A stretch of DNA of 64,000 nucleotides, taken from Nocardioides albertanoniae (GTDB taxonomy: Bacteria > Actinomycetota > Actinomycetes > Propionibacteriales > Nocardioidaceae). Positions 25,525 to 36,774 of the stretch are shown piece by piece (position 1 is the stretch's first letter; each line of letters starts with the position of its first letter). The notes below the pieces were generated by a model. It did no database searches and had not been told where the DNA came from. It worked only from the letters and a program-made list of their open reading frames with translations. The translations under genes and the position numbers were made by a program. The stretch spans positions 4,666,501 to 4,730,500 of the forward strand of contig NZ_VFOV01000001.1 in the NCBI RefSeq assembly GCF_006716315.1, in the 5' to 3' direction.

Positions 25525-25825
25525 CCGAGAAGTCACGTCTGCAGGTCGAAGCGTCACGTCTGCAGGTCGAAGCGTCACGTCTGCAGGTCGAAGCGTCACG
25601 TCTGCAGGTCGAAGCGTCACGTCTGCAGGTCGAAGCGTCACGTCTGCAGGTCGAAGCGTCACGTCTGCAGGTCGAGTGGGCATCTCGATGCCCACTCGAC
25701 CTGCAGGACTGACTTCTCACCCTGCAGGACTGACTTCTCACCCTGCGCGGGTGACCACTCGGCCTGCAGACGTGACTTCTCGGCCGGCCTACGTGACCTC
25801 TCGGCCTGCAGACGTGACTTCTCGG
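25525..25825. repeat. Phased 21-bp repeat array with central hairpin
   Basis: This fills most of the 333-bp gap between rarD and the polyprenyl synthase gene. Seven head-to-tail units of 21 bp (core TCACGTCTGCAGG) run from 25525 to 25671; units 2-7 are identical. The centre (25665-25706) is a perfect inverted repeat with 20-bp arms and a TC loop. Six inverted units of the same length follow to 25825, more divergent, two of them with core CCTGCAGACGTGACTTCTC. A 21-bp period equals two helical turns, so every unit faces the same side. No spacers or cas genes occur. Confidence 0.9.
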
Positions 25826-25837
25826 CGCGGGGAGAGG

Positions 25838-26860
25838 TCAGGCGGAGCGTACGGCGACGATGTCGGCGAAGGACTCGAGGGCGGCGCGTACGGGGCCTTC
25901 GGGGAGCGGGGCGAGGGCGGCCTTGGCCTCCTCGGCGCGTGCCTTGACGTAGGACCGGGCCTCGGCGAGGGCCGGGTGGGCGCGGAGGAGGGCGACGCAC
26001 TCGGCGAGAGCTTCGTCGTCGGTGAGGTCGGAGTCGAGCAGCTCGAGGAGGCGTACGTCGCCGGCCTCCGTGGAGCGCCGGGCCAGCAGCACGGGCAGCG
26101 TCGGCACACCCTCGCGCAGGTCGGTGCCCGGGGTCTTGCCGGACTCGTCGGAGTCGGAAGCGATGTCGAGGATGTCGTCGGAGAGCTGGAAGGCGACGCC
26201 GACGATGTCGCCGTAGGCGACCAGAGCATCCTGGATCTTCTTGTCGGCGCCGGCGAAGAGCGCACCGTAGAGAGCCGAGGTGGCGATCAGCACGCCGGTC
26301 TTGCCGGCCAGCACCTCGAGGTGGTGACCCACCGGGTCGACGCCTTCGGACGGCTCGACACCCTCGAGGATCTGGCCCTCGACGAGCTTGGCGAAGGTGG
26401 TCGCCTGGATGCGTACGGCCTCCGGGCCCAGCTCGGCGGTGAGCTCGGAGGAGCGGGCGAAGAGGAAGTCGCCGGTCAGGATGGCGACGTGGTTGTCGAA
26501 GCGAGCGTTGGCGGTGTCTTCGCCGCGGCGCAGCAGCGCCTCGTCCATGACGTCGTCATGGTAGAGCGAGGCCTGGTGGGTGAGCTCGACGACGCAGGCG
26601 GCCGTGACGACCTCGTCGGCGAGCGTGTCGGGCCCGCACTCGGCAGCCAGCAGCACGAGCAGCGGGCGGAACCGTTTGCCGCCGGCCTCCAGCAGATGCG
26701 AGGCGGCCTCCGCGACGAACGGAGAGCTGCTGCTGCGGGCATAGCCCGCCAGCTTCTCCTCCACGACCGCCATCCGAGCAAGCAGCCGCTGCTCGAGCTC
26801 GGGATCGGTGATCGGGAGGGCGAGGTCAGGGACTCGGTCGGTAGGTGCGCTGGTGCTCAC
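25838..26860 (-). CDS. Long-chain polyprenyl diphosphate synthase
   Basis: This 340-residue trans-prenyltransferase has the first Asp-rich motif LYHDDVMDEALLRRG and the second FQLSDDILDIASD. GGKRFRPLLVLLAAE and KTGVLIATSALYG are also conserved. It builds the isoprenoid tail, most likely for menaquinone. The GTG at 26860 overlaps the nuoN stop (GTGA), so it belongs to the complex I operon. Heptaprenyl, octaprenyl or nonaprenyl length cannot be set from the sequence alone. Confidence 0.92.
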   Translation of the reverse strand: MSTSAPTDRVPDLALPITDPELEQRLLARMAVVEEKLAGYARSSSSPFVAEAASHLLEAGGKRFRPLLVLLAAECGPDTLADEVVTAACVVELTHQASLYHDDVMDEALLRRGEDTANARFDNHVAILTGDFLFARSSELTAELGPEAVRIQATTFAKLVEGQILEGVEPSEGVDPVGHHLEVLAGKTGVLIATSALYGALFAGADKKIQDALVAYGDIVGVAFQLSDDILDIASDSDESGKTPGTDLREGVPTLPVLLARRSTEAGDVRLLELLDSDLTDDEALAECVALLRAHPALAEARSYVKARAEEAKAALAPLPEGPVRAALESFADIVAVRSA

Positions 26861-28416
26861 CCGATGAATCCTCCCGCATCCATCAACAGGTTGAGCACAG
26901 GGCCCGGAATTACGCCCAACAGAACGGTCGCGAAAGCGCTCACGGCGATCACTGCGGTGGTCGCATAGGACGGTGCGACGACCGTGGCCGCGTCGTCGCT
27001 CGGGTCGTTGAAGAACATGAGCATGATCATCCGCACGTAGAAGAAGATCGCGATGATGCTCGAGACGATCGCGACCCCGACGACGGGCCACTGCCCGGCT
27101 GAGAGCGCGGCGGCGAAGACGCCCCACTTGCCGATGAACCCGGCGGTGAGCGGAAGGCCCGCCATCGAGAGCAGGAAGACGGCGAAGGCGCCCGCGACCC
27201 ACGGGTTGGTGCGGCCCAGCCCGGCCCAGCGGTCGAGAGACCCGACCTCGCCGTTGGGCCCGCGCAGCAGAGACACGATCGCGAAGGCGCCGAGCGTCGC
27301 GAACCCGTAGGCGGTCAGGTAGAAGAGCACCGCCTGGGTCGAGCCGAAGGCGTCGTCACGCACGGCGCCGAGGAGTCCGGTGAGCAGGAAGCCGGTGTGG
27401 GCGACGGCGGAGTAGCCGAGCATACGTTTCACATCGGTCTGCACGATCGCGAAGGAAGCACCCAGCAGCATCGTCAGCACGGCGACGACGCCGATGGCCG
27501 GTCGCCAGATGTCACCCTCGGAGCCGAAGGCGACGTAGAACAGCCGCAGCATCGCGGCGAAGGCGGCGATCTTCGTGGCAGCCGACATCCACGCGGTCAC
27601 CGGCGTCGGAGCGCCCTGGTAGACGTCGGGGGTCCAGGAGTGGAACGGCACCGCGCCGGTCTTGAACAGCAGCCCGACCGCCATCAGACCGATGCCGAGC
27701 AGCAGCAGCGGGCTGGAGCCGTCGTTCTCCGCCGCCGCACCGATCTCGGCCAGCGACATCGTGCCGGCGAAGCCGTAGACCAGCGCGAGACCGTAGAGGA
27801 AGATGCCCGACGAGAACGCGCCGAGGAGGAAGTACTTCAGCGCCGCCTCCTGAGAGAGCAGCCGCCGACGCCGCGCCAACCCGGTCAGCAGGTAGAGCGG
27901 CAGCGAGAGCACCTCGAGAGCCACGAAGAGCATCAGCAGGTCGCCGGAGATGCAGAAGAGCATCATCCCGCCGACCGCGAACATCATCAGCGGGTAGACC
28001 TCGGTGTGCTCCAGCCCGCGCTGCGAGGCGGTGCGCTCAGCCGGCGTGCCGGGCAGCGCAGCAGCCTGACCTGCGAAGACGCTGACCCCGTTGTCGAGAC
28101 GTCGCTCGGCGAAGAGGGCCACACCGCCCAGGGAGACCAGCAGCACCAGCCCCTGGGAGAAGACGCCGGGGCCGTCGATGACGAGAGCGCCCTCGCCGGT
28201 CGAGGAGCCGAGCCCGGAGCCCGCGCCGACGGCAACCGTGCCGGCGAGCGCGGCGACCAGCCCGGCGGACGCGAGCGAGACCTGGGCGTTGAACCGTGCG
28301 GCGCGCGGCGCGAACGCCTCCACCACCACACCCGCGCAGGCCACGCCCAGCACCAGCAGGACGGGCCACAGGGTGGCGTACGAAATTCCGGGGGACTCGA
28401 ACATCGCGTCACTCAC
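26857..28416 (-). CDS. nuoN: NADH-quinone oxidoreductase subunit N
   Basis: This 519-residue antiporter-like membrane subunit has about 14 helices. Characteristic stretches are LLFKTGAVPFHSWTPDVYQG, PTPVTAWMSAATKIAAFAAM and VKRMLGYSAVAHTGFLLTG, with the Lys residues of the proton path. Two starts are open: GTG at 28416, which overlaps nuoM, and ATG at 28404. It is followed in the same operon by the prenyl synthase. Confidence 0.97.
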   Translation of the reverse strand: MSDAMFESPGISYATLWPVLLVLGVACAGVVVEAFAPRAARFNAQVSLASAGLVAALAGTVAVGAGSGLGSSTGEGALVIDGPGVFSQGLVLLVSLGGVALFAERRLDNGVSVFAGQAAALPGTPAERTASQRGLEHTEVYPLMMFAVGGMMLFCISGDLLMLFVALEVLSLPLYLLTGLARRRRLLSQEAALKYFLLGAFSSGIFLYGLALVYGFAGTMSLAEIGAAAENDGSSPLLLLGIGLMAVGLLFKTGAVPFHSWTPDVYQGAPTPVTAWMSAATKIAAFAAMLRLFYVAFGSEGDIWRPAIGVVAVLTMLLGASFAIVQTDVKRMLGYSAVAHTGFLLTGLLGAVRDDAFGSTQAVLFYLTAYGFATLGAFAIVSLLRGPNGEVGSLDRWAGLGRTNPWVAGAFAVFLLSMAGLPLTAGFIGKWGVFAAALSAGQWPVVGVAIVSSIIAIFFYVRMIMLMFFNDPSDDAATVVAPSYATTAVIAVSAFATVLLGVIPGPVLNLLMDAGGFIG

Positions 28417-29833
28417 CTGCCTGGATCACATTGACGAGAGGCTCCACGACCGGCGATGCCGCCGAGATCAGCGGTCCGGGGACGAAGCCGAAGAAGAGGA
28501 GCGCGACCAGCAACGGCACGAGCACGCCGACCTCCCGCCGGTCGAGGTCCTTGACCGGTCGCGGGGAGCTCTCCGCGGGCCCGGTGAAGATCCGCTGGTA
28601 GGCCCACAGCACGTAGATCGCGGCGAGCACGATCGCGGTCACGGCGATGACCCCGATCAGCCAGTGGTAGTCGAAGGCGCTGATCAGCACCATGATCTCG
28701 GAGACGAACTGGGAGAGCCCGGGAAGACCGGCGGTGGCCAGCCCGGCGACGAGGAACGTGCCGGCCAGCACCGGCGTCGCCTTCTCGAGACCGCGCATCG
28801 ACGAGATCGACGCGGTGCCCTTGCGGGAGATCAGGAACCCGGCGATCAGGAACATCGCCGCCGTCGCCACACCGTGGTTGACCATGTAGAGGATCGATCC
28901 GACCAGGCCTTCGCGGGTGGCCGCGAAGATGCCGAGGGTGATCAGCCCGAAGTGGCTGAGCGAGGTGAGGCCGATCAGGCGGAGCAGGTCGTCCTGCCCG
29001 ATCGCCAGCACCGCACCGTAGACGATCGAGATCAGCGCCAGCACCACCACGACCGGTGTGGCCCATGCCGATGCCTCCGGCACCAGGCCCAGGCAGAGCC
29101 TGATCATGCCGAAGGTGCCGATCTTGTCGAGGATGCACACCAGGAGCACCGACGTCGCCGGAGTGGCCTGCTCGGTCGTGTCGGCCAGCCAGGTGTGCAC
29201 CGGGAAGAGCGGCGCCTTGACCGCGAACGCGATGAACATCGCCACGAAGATCCAGCGCTGTGCCGTGGTGCCGATGTCGAGCTGGGCGAGGTCGCTGATC
29301 AGGTAGGACGGTGTGCCGGCCTCCGAGGAGACCACGAAGAAGCCGATCAGCGCGCCGAGCAGCACCAGGCCACCGCCGAGCTGGAACATCAGGAACTTCA
29401 GCGCCGCCTTGGCCCGCTTGGGCCCGCCGTGCTGACCGATCATGAAGTACGCCGGGATCAGCGTCGCCTCGAAGGCGATGTAGAAGACGAACAGGTCGGC
29501 GGCGAGGAAGGTCAGCAGCCCGAACGCCTCCAGGGCCAGCGCCCAGGCGTACCACCGCTTGTCGTGGTCCTTGACCGCCGCGACCATCACCAGCGGCACC
29601 AGCACGACGGTCAGCAGCACCATCAGCTTGCCGAAGCCGTCCAGCTCGAGCGCCCAGTGGACGCCGAGCGGCTTCATCCAGGCCAGGTCGGTGTCGGGCG
29701 CGGTGAACATCGTGACGATGCCGACCAGCAGCGTGGCCAGAGCGAACCCGAACGCCCACAGCTTGGGCCGGGCCGGCATCACCGCGGTGATCAGCGCCCC
29801 CGCGAACGGGATCAGGACGAGGATGGAGAGCAA
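28409..29833 (-). CDS. nuoM: NADH-quinone oxidoreductase subunit M
   Basis: This 474-residue subunit has about 14 helices. APLFPVHTWLADTTEQATPA and KIGTFGMIRLCLGLVPEAS are typical for NuoM, as is LTSLSHFGLITLGIFAATRE. The start is a TTG at 29833, one base after the nuoL stop; no ATG or GTG in the right place gives the family start LSILVLIPFAGALI. Confidence 0.96.
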   Translation of the reverse strand: MLSILVLIPFAGALITAVMPARPKLWAFGFALATLLVGIVTMFTAPDTDLAWMKPLGVHWALELDGFGKLMVLLTVVLVPLVMVAAVKDHDKRWYAWALALEAFGLLTFLAADLFVFYIAFEATLIPAYFMIGQHGGPKRAKAALKFLMFQLGGGLVLLGALIGFFVVSSEAGTPSYLISDLAQLDIGTTAQRWIFVAMFIAFAVKAPLFPVHTWLADTTEQATPATSVLLVCILDKIGTFGMIRLCLGLVPEASAWATPVVVVLALISIVYGAVLAIGQDDLLRLIGLTSLSHFGLITLGIFAATREGLVGSILYMVNHGVATAAMFLIAGFLISRKGTASISSMRGLEKATPVLAGTFLVAGLATAGLPGLSQFVSEIMVLISAFDYHWLIGVIAVTAIVLAAIYVLWAYQRIFTGPAESSPRPVKDLDRREVGVLVPLLVALLFFGFVPGPLISAASPVVEPLVNVIQAGE

Positions 29834-29834
29834 G

Positions 29835-31708
<1,874 letters not shown>

Positions 31709-31712
<4 letters not shown>

Positions 31713-32014
31713 CACTTGAGCATCCTTGGCTCGTCGACCGAAGCCGTGTTTCGGGTGCGGAAGATGGTCATGATGATCGCCAGCCCGACGACCACCTCGG
31801 CGGCCGCGACGACCATCACGAAGAAGGCCGTGACCTGCCCGTCGAGGTTGCCGTGCAGCCGCGAGAAGGCGACCAGGGCCAGGTTGGCGGCGTTGAGCAT
31901 CAGCTCGACGCACATGAAGACGACGATCGCGTTACGCCTGGTCAGCACGCCGATGGTGCCGATCGTGAAGAGGATCGCCGACAAGATGACGTAGGCCGTG
32001 GTGTTGTCGCTCAT
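31709..32014 (-). CDS. nuoK: NADH-quinone oxidoreductase subunit K
   Basis: This 101-residue subunit has three helices. [20 protein letters not shown] and [16 protein letters not shown] carry the conserved Glu of the E-channel. Its ATG overlaps the nuoJ stop by 4 bp. Confidence 0.97.
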
Positions 32015-32739
32015 TCGTCGTCCTCCCGAGTGGGCGCCCCGGACGGTCCGTTCGATCCGCCGCCGTTGGCGAGGATCGCCGGCACCGACCGCTTGCTCTG
32101 CGAGCCGTCGGGCAGCAGGGCCGGGGTGTCGTTGCTGTTGTGGCGTGCGAAGGTGCCCGGCGCGGGCAGCGGGCCGAGGTGCTTGCCGCTCGCCGCGTAG
32201 TCGCTCACCCGCTGCTGGGCCAGGTCGGTCTGGGTCTGCTTCGGGTCGAGCCGCTCCCGGTGGGCGAGCACCATCGCCCCGATCGCAGCGGTGATCAGCA
32301 ACGCGCTGGTCGCCTCGAAGGCGACCACGTAGCGCGAGAAGAGCAGGTCAGCCAGGCGTTGTACGTTGCCGCCCTCGTTGGCGCCGGCGAGCCCGCGCAT
32401 CGTGGCGATGCTCGCCTGGCCGACGCCCGCGACCAGCAGGGCGCCGAGGCCGACGCCCAGCACCCCTGCGAGCACCTTCTGCCCGGCGATCGTCTCCTTG
32501 AGGGTGTCGGCGGTGTCGACGCCGACCAGCATGATCACGAAGAGGAACAGCATCAGGATCGCGCCGGTGTAGACCACGATCTGCACCGCGAAGAGGAACG
32601 GAGCCTCCAGCGTCGCGTAGATCATCGCCAGGCCGATCATCACGATCGCCAGCGACAGCGCGGCGTGCACGGGCTTGCGCGCGAACAGCAGCCCCAGCGC
32701 CGCGATCACAGTGATCGAGGCGAGAATCACGAAGCTCAC
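32011..32739 (-). CDS. nuoJ: NADH-quinone oxidoreductase subunit J
   Basis: This 242-residue subunit has five helices in residues 1-170, with [20 protein letters not shown] typical for NuoJ. About 70 polar residues follow, rich in Pro, Gly and Ser and ending [10 protein letters not shown]. Such a cytoplasmic tail is absent from the short E. coli protein and occurs in actinobacterial homologues. The GTG start at 32739 overlaps nuoI (GTGA). Confidence 0.95.
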   Translation of the reverse strand: MSFVILASITVIAALGLLFARKPVHAALSLAIVMIGLAMIYATLEAPFLFAVQIVVYTGAILMLFLFVIMLVGVDTADTLKETIAGQKVLAGVLGVGLGALLVAGVGQASIATMRGLAGANEGGNVQRLADLLFSRYVVAFEATSALLITAAIGAMVLAHRERLDPKQTQTDLAQQRVSDYAASGKHLGPLPAPGTFARHNSNDTPALLPDGSQSKRSVPAILANGGGSNGPSGAPTREDDE

Positions 32740-33275
32740 TGGACCCGCTCCTTGGGCTCTGGAGCGTAGTAGGACGTGTCGTCGTTGCCGAGGAACATCG
32801 GGTGCGGCGGCGCCTCCATGCCCTCCTCGAGCGGCGCGAGCAGATCCTGCTTCTCGTAGATCAGGCTCTCGCGCGAGGTGTCGGCCAGCTCGTACTCGTT
32901 GGTCATCGTCAGCGCCCTGGTCGGGCAGGCCTCGATGCACAGCCCGCACAGGATGCAGCGCAGGTAGTTGATCTGGTAGACGCGGCCGTAGCGCTCCCCC
33001 GGCGAGAAACGCTCCTCCTCGGTGTTGGACGCACCCTCCACGTAGATGGCGTCGGCCGGGCAGGCCCAGGCGCACAGCTCGCAGCCGATGCACTTCTCCA
33101 GCCCGTCGGGATGCCGGTTGAGCTGGTGACGACCGTGGAAACGCTCCTCGGTCGGCTCCTTCTGCTGCGGATACTGCTCGGTGACCGGCTTCTTGAACTG
33201 GGTGCCGAACGTCACCGCGAAACCCGAGACCGGATCCCAGAAACGCTCCTTGAACGAGCGGTCTTCGTTGCTCAC
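32736..33275 (-). CDS. nuoI: NADH-quinone oxidoreductase subunit I
   Basis: This 179-residue ferredoxin-like subunit has two 4Fe-4S motifs, [12 protein letters not shown] and [12 protein letters not shown]. It binds clusters N6a and N6b that pass electrons to NuoB. The GTG at 33275 overlaps nuoH (GTGA). Confidence 0.97.
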   Translation of the reverse strand: MSNEDRSFKERFWDPVSGFAVTFGTQFKKPVTEQYPQQKEPTEERFHGRHQLNRHPDGLEKCIGCELCAWACPADAIYVEGASNTEEERFSPGERYGRVYQINYLRCILCGLCIEACPTRALTMTNEYELADTSRESLIYEKQDLLAPLEEGMEAPPHPMFLGNDDTSYYAPEPKERVQ

Positions 33276-34570
33276 CGTTGAGCCTCCTCACGAGAGGGAA
33301 GAATGCGTACGCCGTTGCGGGCCGGGACCACGGCGCCCGGACCGAACACCAGGGGCTGTGCGGCACCCTTGACCGCGCCGCCCTGCGGCAGGGCCGGGGT
33401 CGGGAAGCCACCGGCGGGCGTGCTGACCTGGGGCTCCTTCTCGGGGAGCCGGTTGAGGAAGCCGAGCACGACCACCACTGTGACGGCCAGGCCGAACCCG
33501 AAGAGGAACCAGTTGGGGCTGAAGCCGCCCTCGATCGCGGTCATCTTGATCACCGCGACGGCGACGATCCAGGCCAGGCTCGAGGGGAGCAGGACCTTCC
33601 AGCCGAGCGACATGAACTGGTCGTAGCGCAGCCGCGGCAGGGTGCCGCGCAGCCAGATGAAGATCCAGATGAAGAAGAACATCTTCAGGAAGAACCACAG
33701 CACCGGCAGGTAGCCTTCGTTGGCGCCGGCCCAGAGGGTGCCGAGGCCGAGCGGGGCCCGCCAGCCGCCGAGGAACAGGGTCGTGGCGAGCGCGCTGACG
33801 GTGGCCATGTTGATGTATTCGGCCAGGAAGAAGAGCGCGAACTTCAGGCTGGAGTATTCGGTGTGGAAGCCGCCGACCAGCTCACCCTCGGCCTCGGGGA
33901 GGTCGAACGGCGCCCGGTTGGTCTCGCCGACCATCGAGATGCAGTAGATCACGAACGACGGCAGCAGCAGCGCCCCGAACCACCAGTCGCGCTGGGCGTC
34001 GACGATCTCGCTCGTCGACAGGCTGCCGGACATCAGGAAGACGGTGACGAGCGCCAGCCCCATCGAGACCTCGTAGGAGATCATCTGGGCGCTCGAGCGG
34101 AGCCCGCCGAGCAGGGAGTAGGTCGAGCCGGACGCCCAGCCGCCGAGCACGATGCCGTAGATGCCGATGCTGGCGATCGCCATCACGAACAGCACCGCGA
34201 CCGGAAGGTCGGTCAGCTGCAGCGGCGTACGCTCCCCGAAGAGGTTGACCTCGGGGCCGAACGGGATCACCGAGAACGTCACGAACGCGGGCACACAGGC
34301 GAGCACCGGCGCGGTGAGGAAGACGATCTTGTCGGCCTTCTCCGGGGTCAGATCCTCCTTGAGCGCGAGCTTCACGCCGTCGGCGAGGCTCTGCAGGAGG
34401 CCGAACGGTCCGTGCCGGTTGGGCCCGATCCGGTGCTGCATCCGGGCGACGACCTTGCGCTCCCACCAGATGTTGAACAGCGTCAGCACCACGCAGACGA
34501 CGAAGACCAGCAGCACCTTGATCGCGATGATCCACCAAGGATCCTGGCCGAACTGCTCCAGGCCGTTCAC
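33272..34570 (-). CDS. nuoH: NADH-quinone oxidoreductase subunit H
   Basis: This 432-residue quinone-site membrane subunit has about eight helices. [40 protein letters not shown] and the [19 protein letters not shown] helix are diagnostic. A Pro- and Gly-rich tail of about 60 residues follows the last helix. The GTG at 34570 overlaps nuoG (GTGA). Confidence 0.97.
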   Translation of the reverse strand: MNGLEQFGQDPWWIIAIKVLLVFVVCVVLTLFNIWWERKVVARMQHRIGPNRHGPFGLLQSLADGVKLALKEDLTPEKADKIVFLTAPVLACVPAFVTFSVIPFGPEVNLFGERTPLQLTDLPVAVLFVMAIASIGIYGIVLGGWASGSTYSLLGGLRSSAQMISYEVSMGLALVTVFLMSGSLSTSEIVDAQRDWWFGALLLPSFVIYCISMVGETNRAPFDLPEAEGELVGGFHTEYSSLKFALFFLAEYINMATVSALATTLFLGGWRAPLGLGTLWAGANEGYLPVLWFFLKMFFFIWIFIWLRGTLPRLRYDQFMSLGWKVLLPSSLAWIVAVAVIKMTAIEGGFSPNWFLFGFGLAVTVVVVLGFLNRLPEKEPQVSTPAGGFPTPALPQGGAVKGAAQPLVFGPGAVVPARNGVRILPSREEAQR

Positions 34571-36774
34571 TTGGCCCCCTCCACGCTCACGGTCGATCCC
34601 GGCGAGGCCAGGTCGGCCCATACGCCGCGCCCGAACGAGTTGGTCGGCACCCAGACGGTGCCCTCGGCCAGCTCTCCCGCCTCTGCCGGGAGCGTCCAGC
34701 TGCCCCGGTCGCCGGTGATCGTGACGACGTCACCGACCTGCGCGTGGAGCGCTGCCGGGAGGCGTACGACGGCGGGCCGGGCGGTCGCGCTCAGCGCCTT
34801 GTCGCCGCTCTGCAGCGTGCCGTTGTCGAGCATCAGGTGCCAGGTCGCCAGGCGGAAGGTCGAGGTGTTGGTTTCGACACCGCTCGCTGCGCTCGCGGGC
34901 TCAACCAGCAGTGCGTCGCTGGTCGAGCCGCCGGAGCCGCTAGGCGGAGGCGTGTCGAGACCAACAGAGTCGTATTCGCGGGTGATGTGCCCCAGCACCT
35001 CGGCATCCGAATAGGTCGCGGGCTTGTCGAAGACCTTCCCGAACGGCCTGCGGCGGCCCTCCCAGGTCACGAAGGTGCCCGCCTTCTCCGCGGCGGCAGC
35101 GACCGGGAGCACCACGTCGGCACGCTCGGTCACGGCGGTGACCCGCTGCTCGAGGCTGACCACGAAACCGGCGTTGTCGAGCGCGGCCAGGAAGGCGGCC
35201 GGGTCGGCGGTGTCGTCGGGGTCGACGCCCGCGACGAGCAGGGCGTCGAGGCCGCCGTGCACGATGCCGGCGGCGTCGAGACCGCCCTCCCCCGGGAGCA
35301 GGTCGGCTTCGACCGCGCCCCGGTCGCCCGCACGACGCGGCACCCAGGTGATCATCGCGCCGGTGCGCTCGGCCAGCTCGACGGCCGCGTCGAGCGCGCC
35401 GGGGCTGGTCGCCAGGCGCTCGCCGACCAGGATCACCGAAGCGTCGGTGACGTCGCCGACCTGCGACAACGCGCTCTTCTCGGCACCGGGAGGGGTCAGG
35501 ATGACCTCGGCGCCGAGCTTGCGGGAGCCCTCCGAGGCGTACGGGCTGAGGGTGGTGATGCGCAGCCCGGCCTGGTTGGCCTTGCGCAGCCGCAGGAACA
35601 GGGTGCCGGCCTCGTCCTCGGGCTCGAGCCCGGCCAGCACGACATGGTCGGCGACCGCGAGGTCGGCGTAGGTGACGCTCGTGCCCGCCACGTGCGAACG
35701 CAGGAACCTGGTCTCCTCCTCGGAGACGGGTCGCGAGCGGAAGTCGACGTGGGGCGTGCGCAGGCTCTCGCGCGCGAACGTCGCGTAGGCCTTCGCGTCC
35801 TCCAGCGTGAGCCGGCCACCGGTCAGCACACCGGTCGAGCCGGCGGCGGCGAGCCCCTGGGCGGCCATCGCGACGGCCTCCAGCCAGGAAGCCGGGCGGA
35901 GCTCGCCGTCTTCACGGACCATCGGTGAGGTGAGCCGGTCACGGACGCCGTAGCGGAAGCCGAAGCGGTCCTTGTCGGAGATCCACTCCTCGTTGACCTC
36001 CGGGTCGTTGCCGGAGAGCCGCCGCATGACCTTGCCGCGGCGGTGGTCGATGCGGATCGCCGCGCCGCAGGCGTCGTGCTCGGCGACGCTGGGTGTCGAG
36101 ACCAGGTCGAACGGGCGGGCCCGGAAGCGGTAGTCGTCGGAGGTCAGCGCGCCGACCGGGCAGATCTGGATGACGTTGCCCGAGAAGTAGGAGGAGAACG
36201 GCTTGTCCTCGGCGATGCCGATCTGCTGGGTCGCGCCGCGCTCGACCAGCGCGATCCCCGGGTCGCCCGGGATCTCGGCGGCGAAGCGGGTGCAGCGCTG
36301 GCAGACGATGCACCGCTCGCGGTCGAGGAGGATGTTGGCCGAGAGGTTGATCGGCTTCGGGAACGTACGCTTCGTGCCCTCGAACCGGGTCTCACCCTGC
36401 CCGTGGGACATCGCCTGGTTCTGCAGCGGGCACTCGCCGCCCTTGTCGCAGACCGGGCAGTCCAGGGGGTGGTTGACCAGCAGGAACTCCATGATGCCCT
36501 GCTGCGCCTTGACCGCGGTGGAGTTCTGCGTCTCGACCACCATGCCCTCGGCGACCGGGATCGTGCAGGAGGCCTGCGGCTTCGGGAAACCGCGTCCGTT
36601 GCCGGCGTCGGGGATGTCGACCAGGCACTGCCGGCACGCGCCCACGGGCGCGAGCAGCGGATGGTCGCAGAAGCGCGGGATCTCGATGCCCGCCTGCTCC
36701 GCGGCCCGGATCACCAGCGTGCCCTCCGGCACCGCCACCTCATGTCCGTCGATCTTGACGGTCACGTCAGTCAC
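34567..36774 (-). CDS. nuoG: NADH-quinone oxidoreductase subunit G, with an in-frame insertion
   Basis: This 735-residue subunit holds the N-terminal 2Fe-2S ligands ([15 protein letters not shown]), [30 protein letters not shown] and [10 protein letters not shown], followed by a molybdopterin-type fold. The GTG at 36774 overlaps nuoF. Between residues around 600 and 640, a 99-bp palindromic element encodes a low-complexity stretch ([20 protein letters not shown], then [11 protein letters not shown]) that breaks the otherwise conserved run from YDSV to [11 protein letters not shown]. The frame stays open, so the protein is probably functional. Confidence 0.95.
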   Translation of the reverse strand: MTDVTVKIDGHEVAVPEGTLVIRAAEQAGIEIPRFCDHPLLAPVGACRQCLVDIPDAGNGRGFPKPQASCTIPVAEGMVVETQNSTAVKAQQGIMEFLLVNHPLDCPVCDKGGECPLQNQAMSHGQGETRFEGTKRTFPKPINLSANILLDRERCIVCQRCTRFAAEIPGDPGIALVERGATQQIGIAEDKPFSSYFSGNVIQICPVGALTSDDYRFRARPFDLVSTPSVAEHDACGAAIRIDHRRGKVMRRLSGNDPEVNEEWISDKDRFGFRYGVRDRLTSPMVREDGELRPASWLEAVAMAAQGLAAAGSTGVLTGGRLTLEDAKAYATFARESLRTPHVDFRSRPVSEEETRFLRSHVAGTSVTYADLAVADHVVLAGLEPEDEAGTLFLRLRKANQAGLRITTLSPYASEGSRKLGAEVILTPPGAEKSALSQVGDVTDASVILVGERLATSPGALDAAVELAERTGAMITWVPRRAGDRGAVEADLLPGEGGLDAAGIVHGGLDALLVAGVDPDDTADPAAFLAALDNAGFVVSLEQRVTAVTERADVVLPVAAAAEKAGTFVTWEGRRRPFGKVFDKPATYSDAEVLGHITREYDSVGLDTPPPSGSGGSTSDALLVEPASAASGVETNTSTFRLATWHLMLDNGTLQSGDKALSATARPAVVRLPAALHAQVGDVVTITGDRGSWTLPAEAGELAEGTVWVPTNSFGRGVWADLASPGSTVSVEGAK
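34867..34965. repeat. Palindromic element inserted in nuoG
   Basis: 99 bp, exactly 33 codons. The outer arms GTTGGTTTCGACAC (34867-34880) and GTGTCGAGACCAAC (34952-34965) pair with one mismatch. The inside holds CGCTCGCTGCGCTCGC and two GGTCGAG/CTCAACC-type half-sites. This resembles a dispersed intergenic repeat of Nocardioides-like genomes, here within a coding sequence. Confidence 0.75.

Noticed and set aside
25455..25741. Short open frames with repeated RLQVEAS or STCRRDA
   Set aside because: The 21-bp period is divisible by three, so repeats translate without stops in several frames on both strands; no start site or family similarity.
25525..25825. CRISPR array
   Set aside because: Units abut with no spacers, change orientation at a central hairpin, and there are no cas genes in the window.
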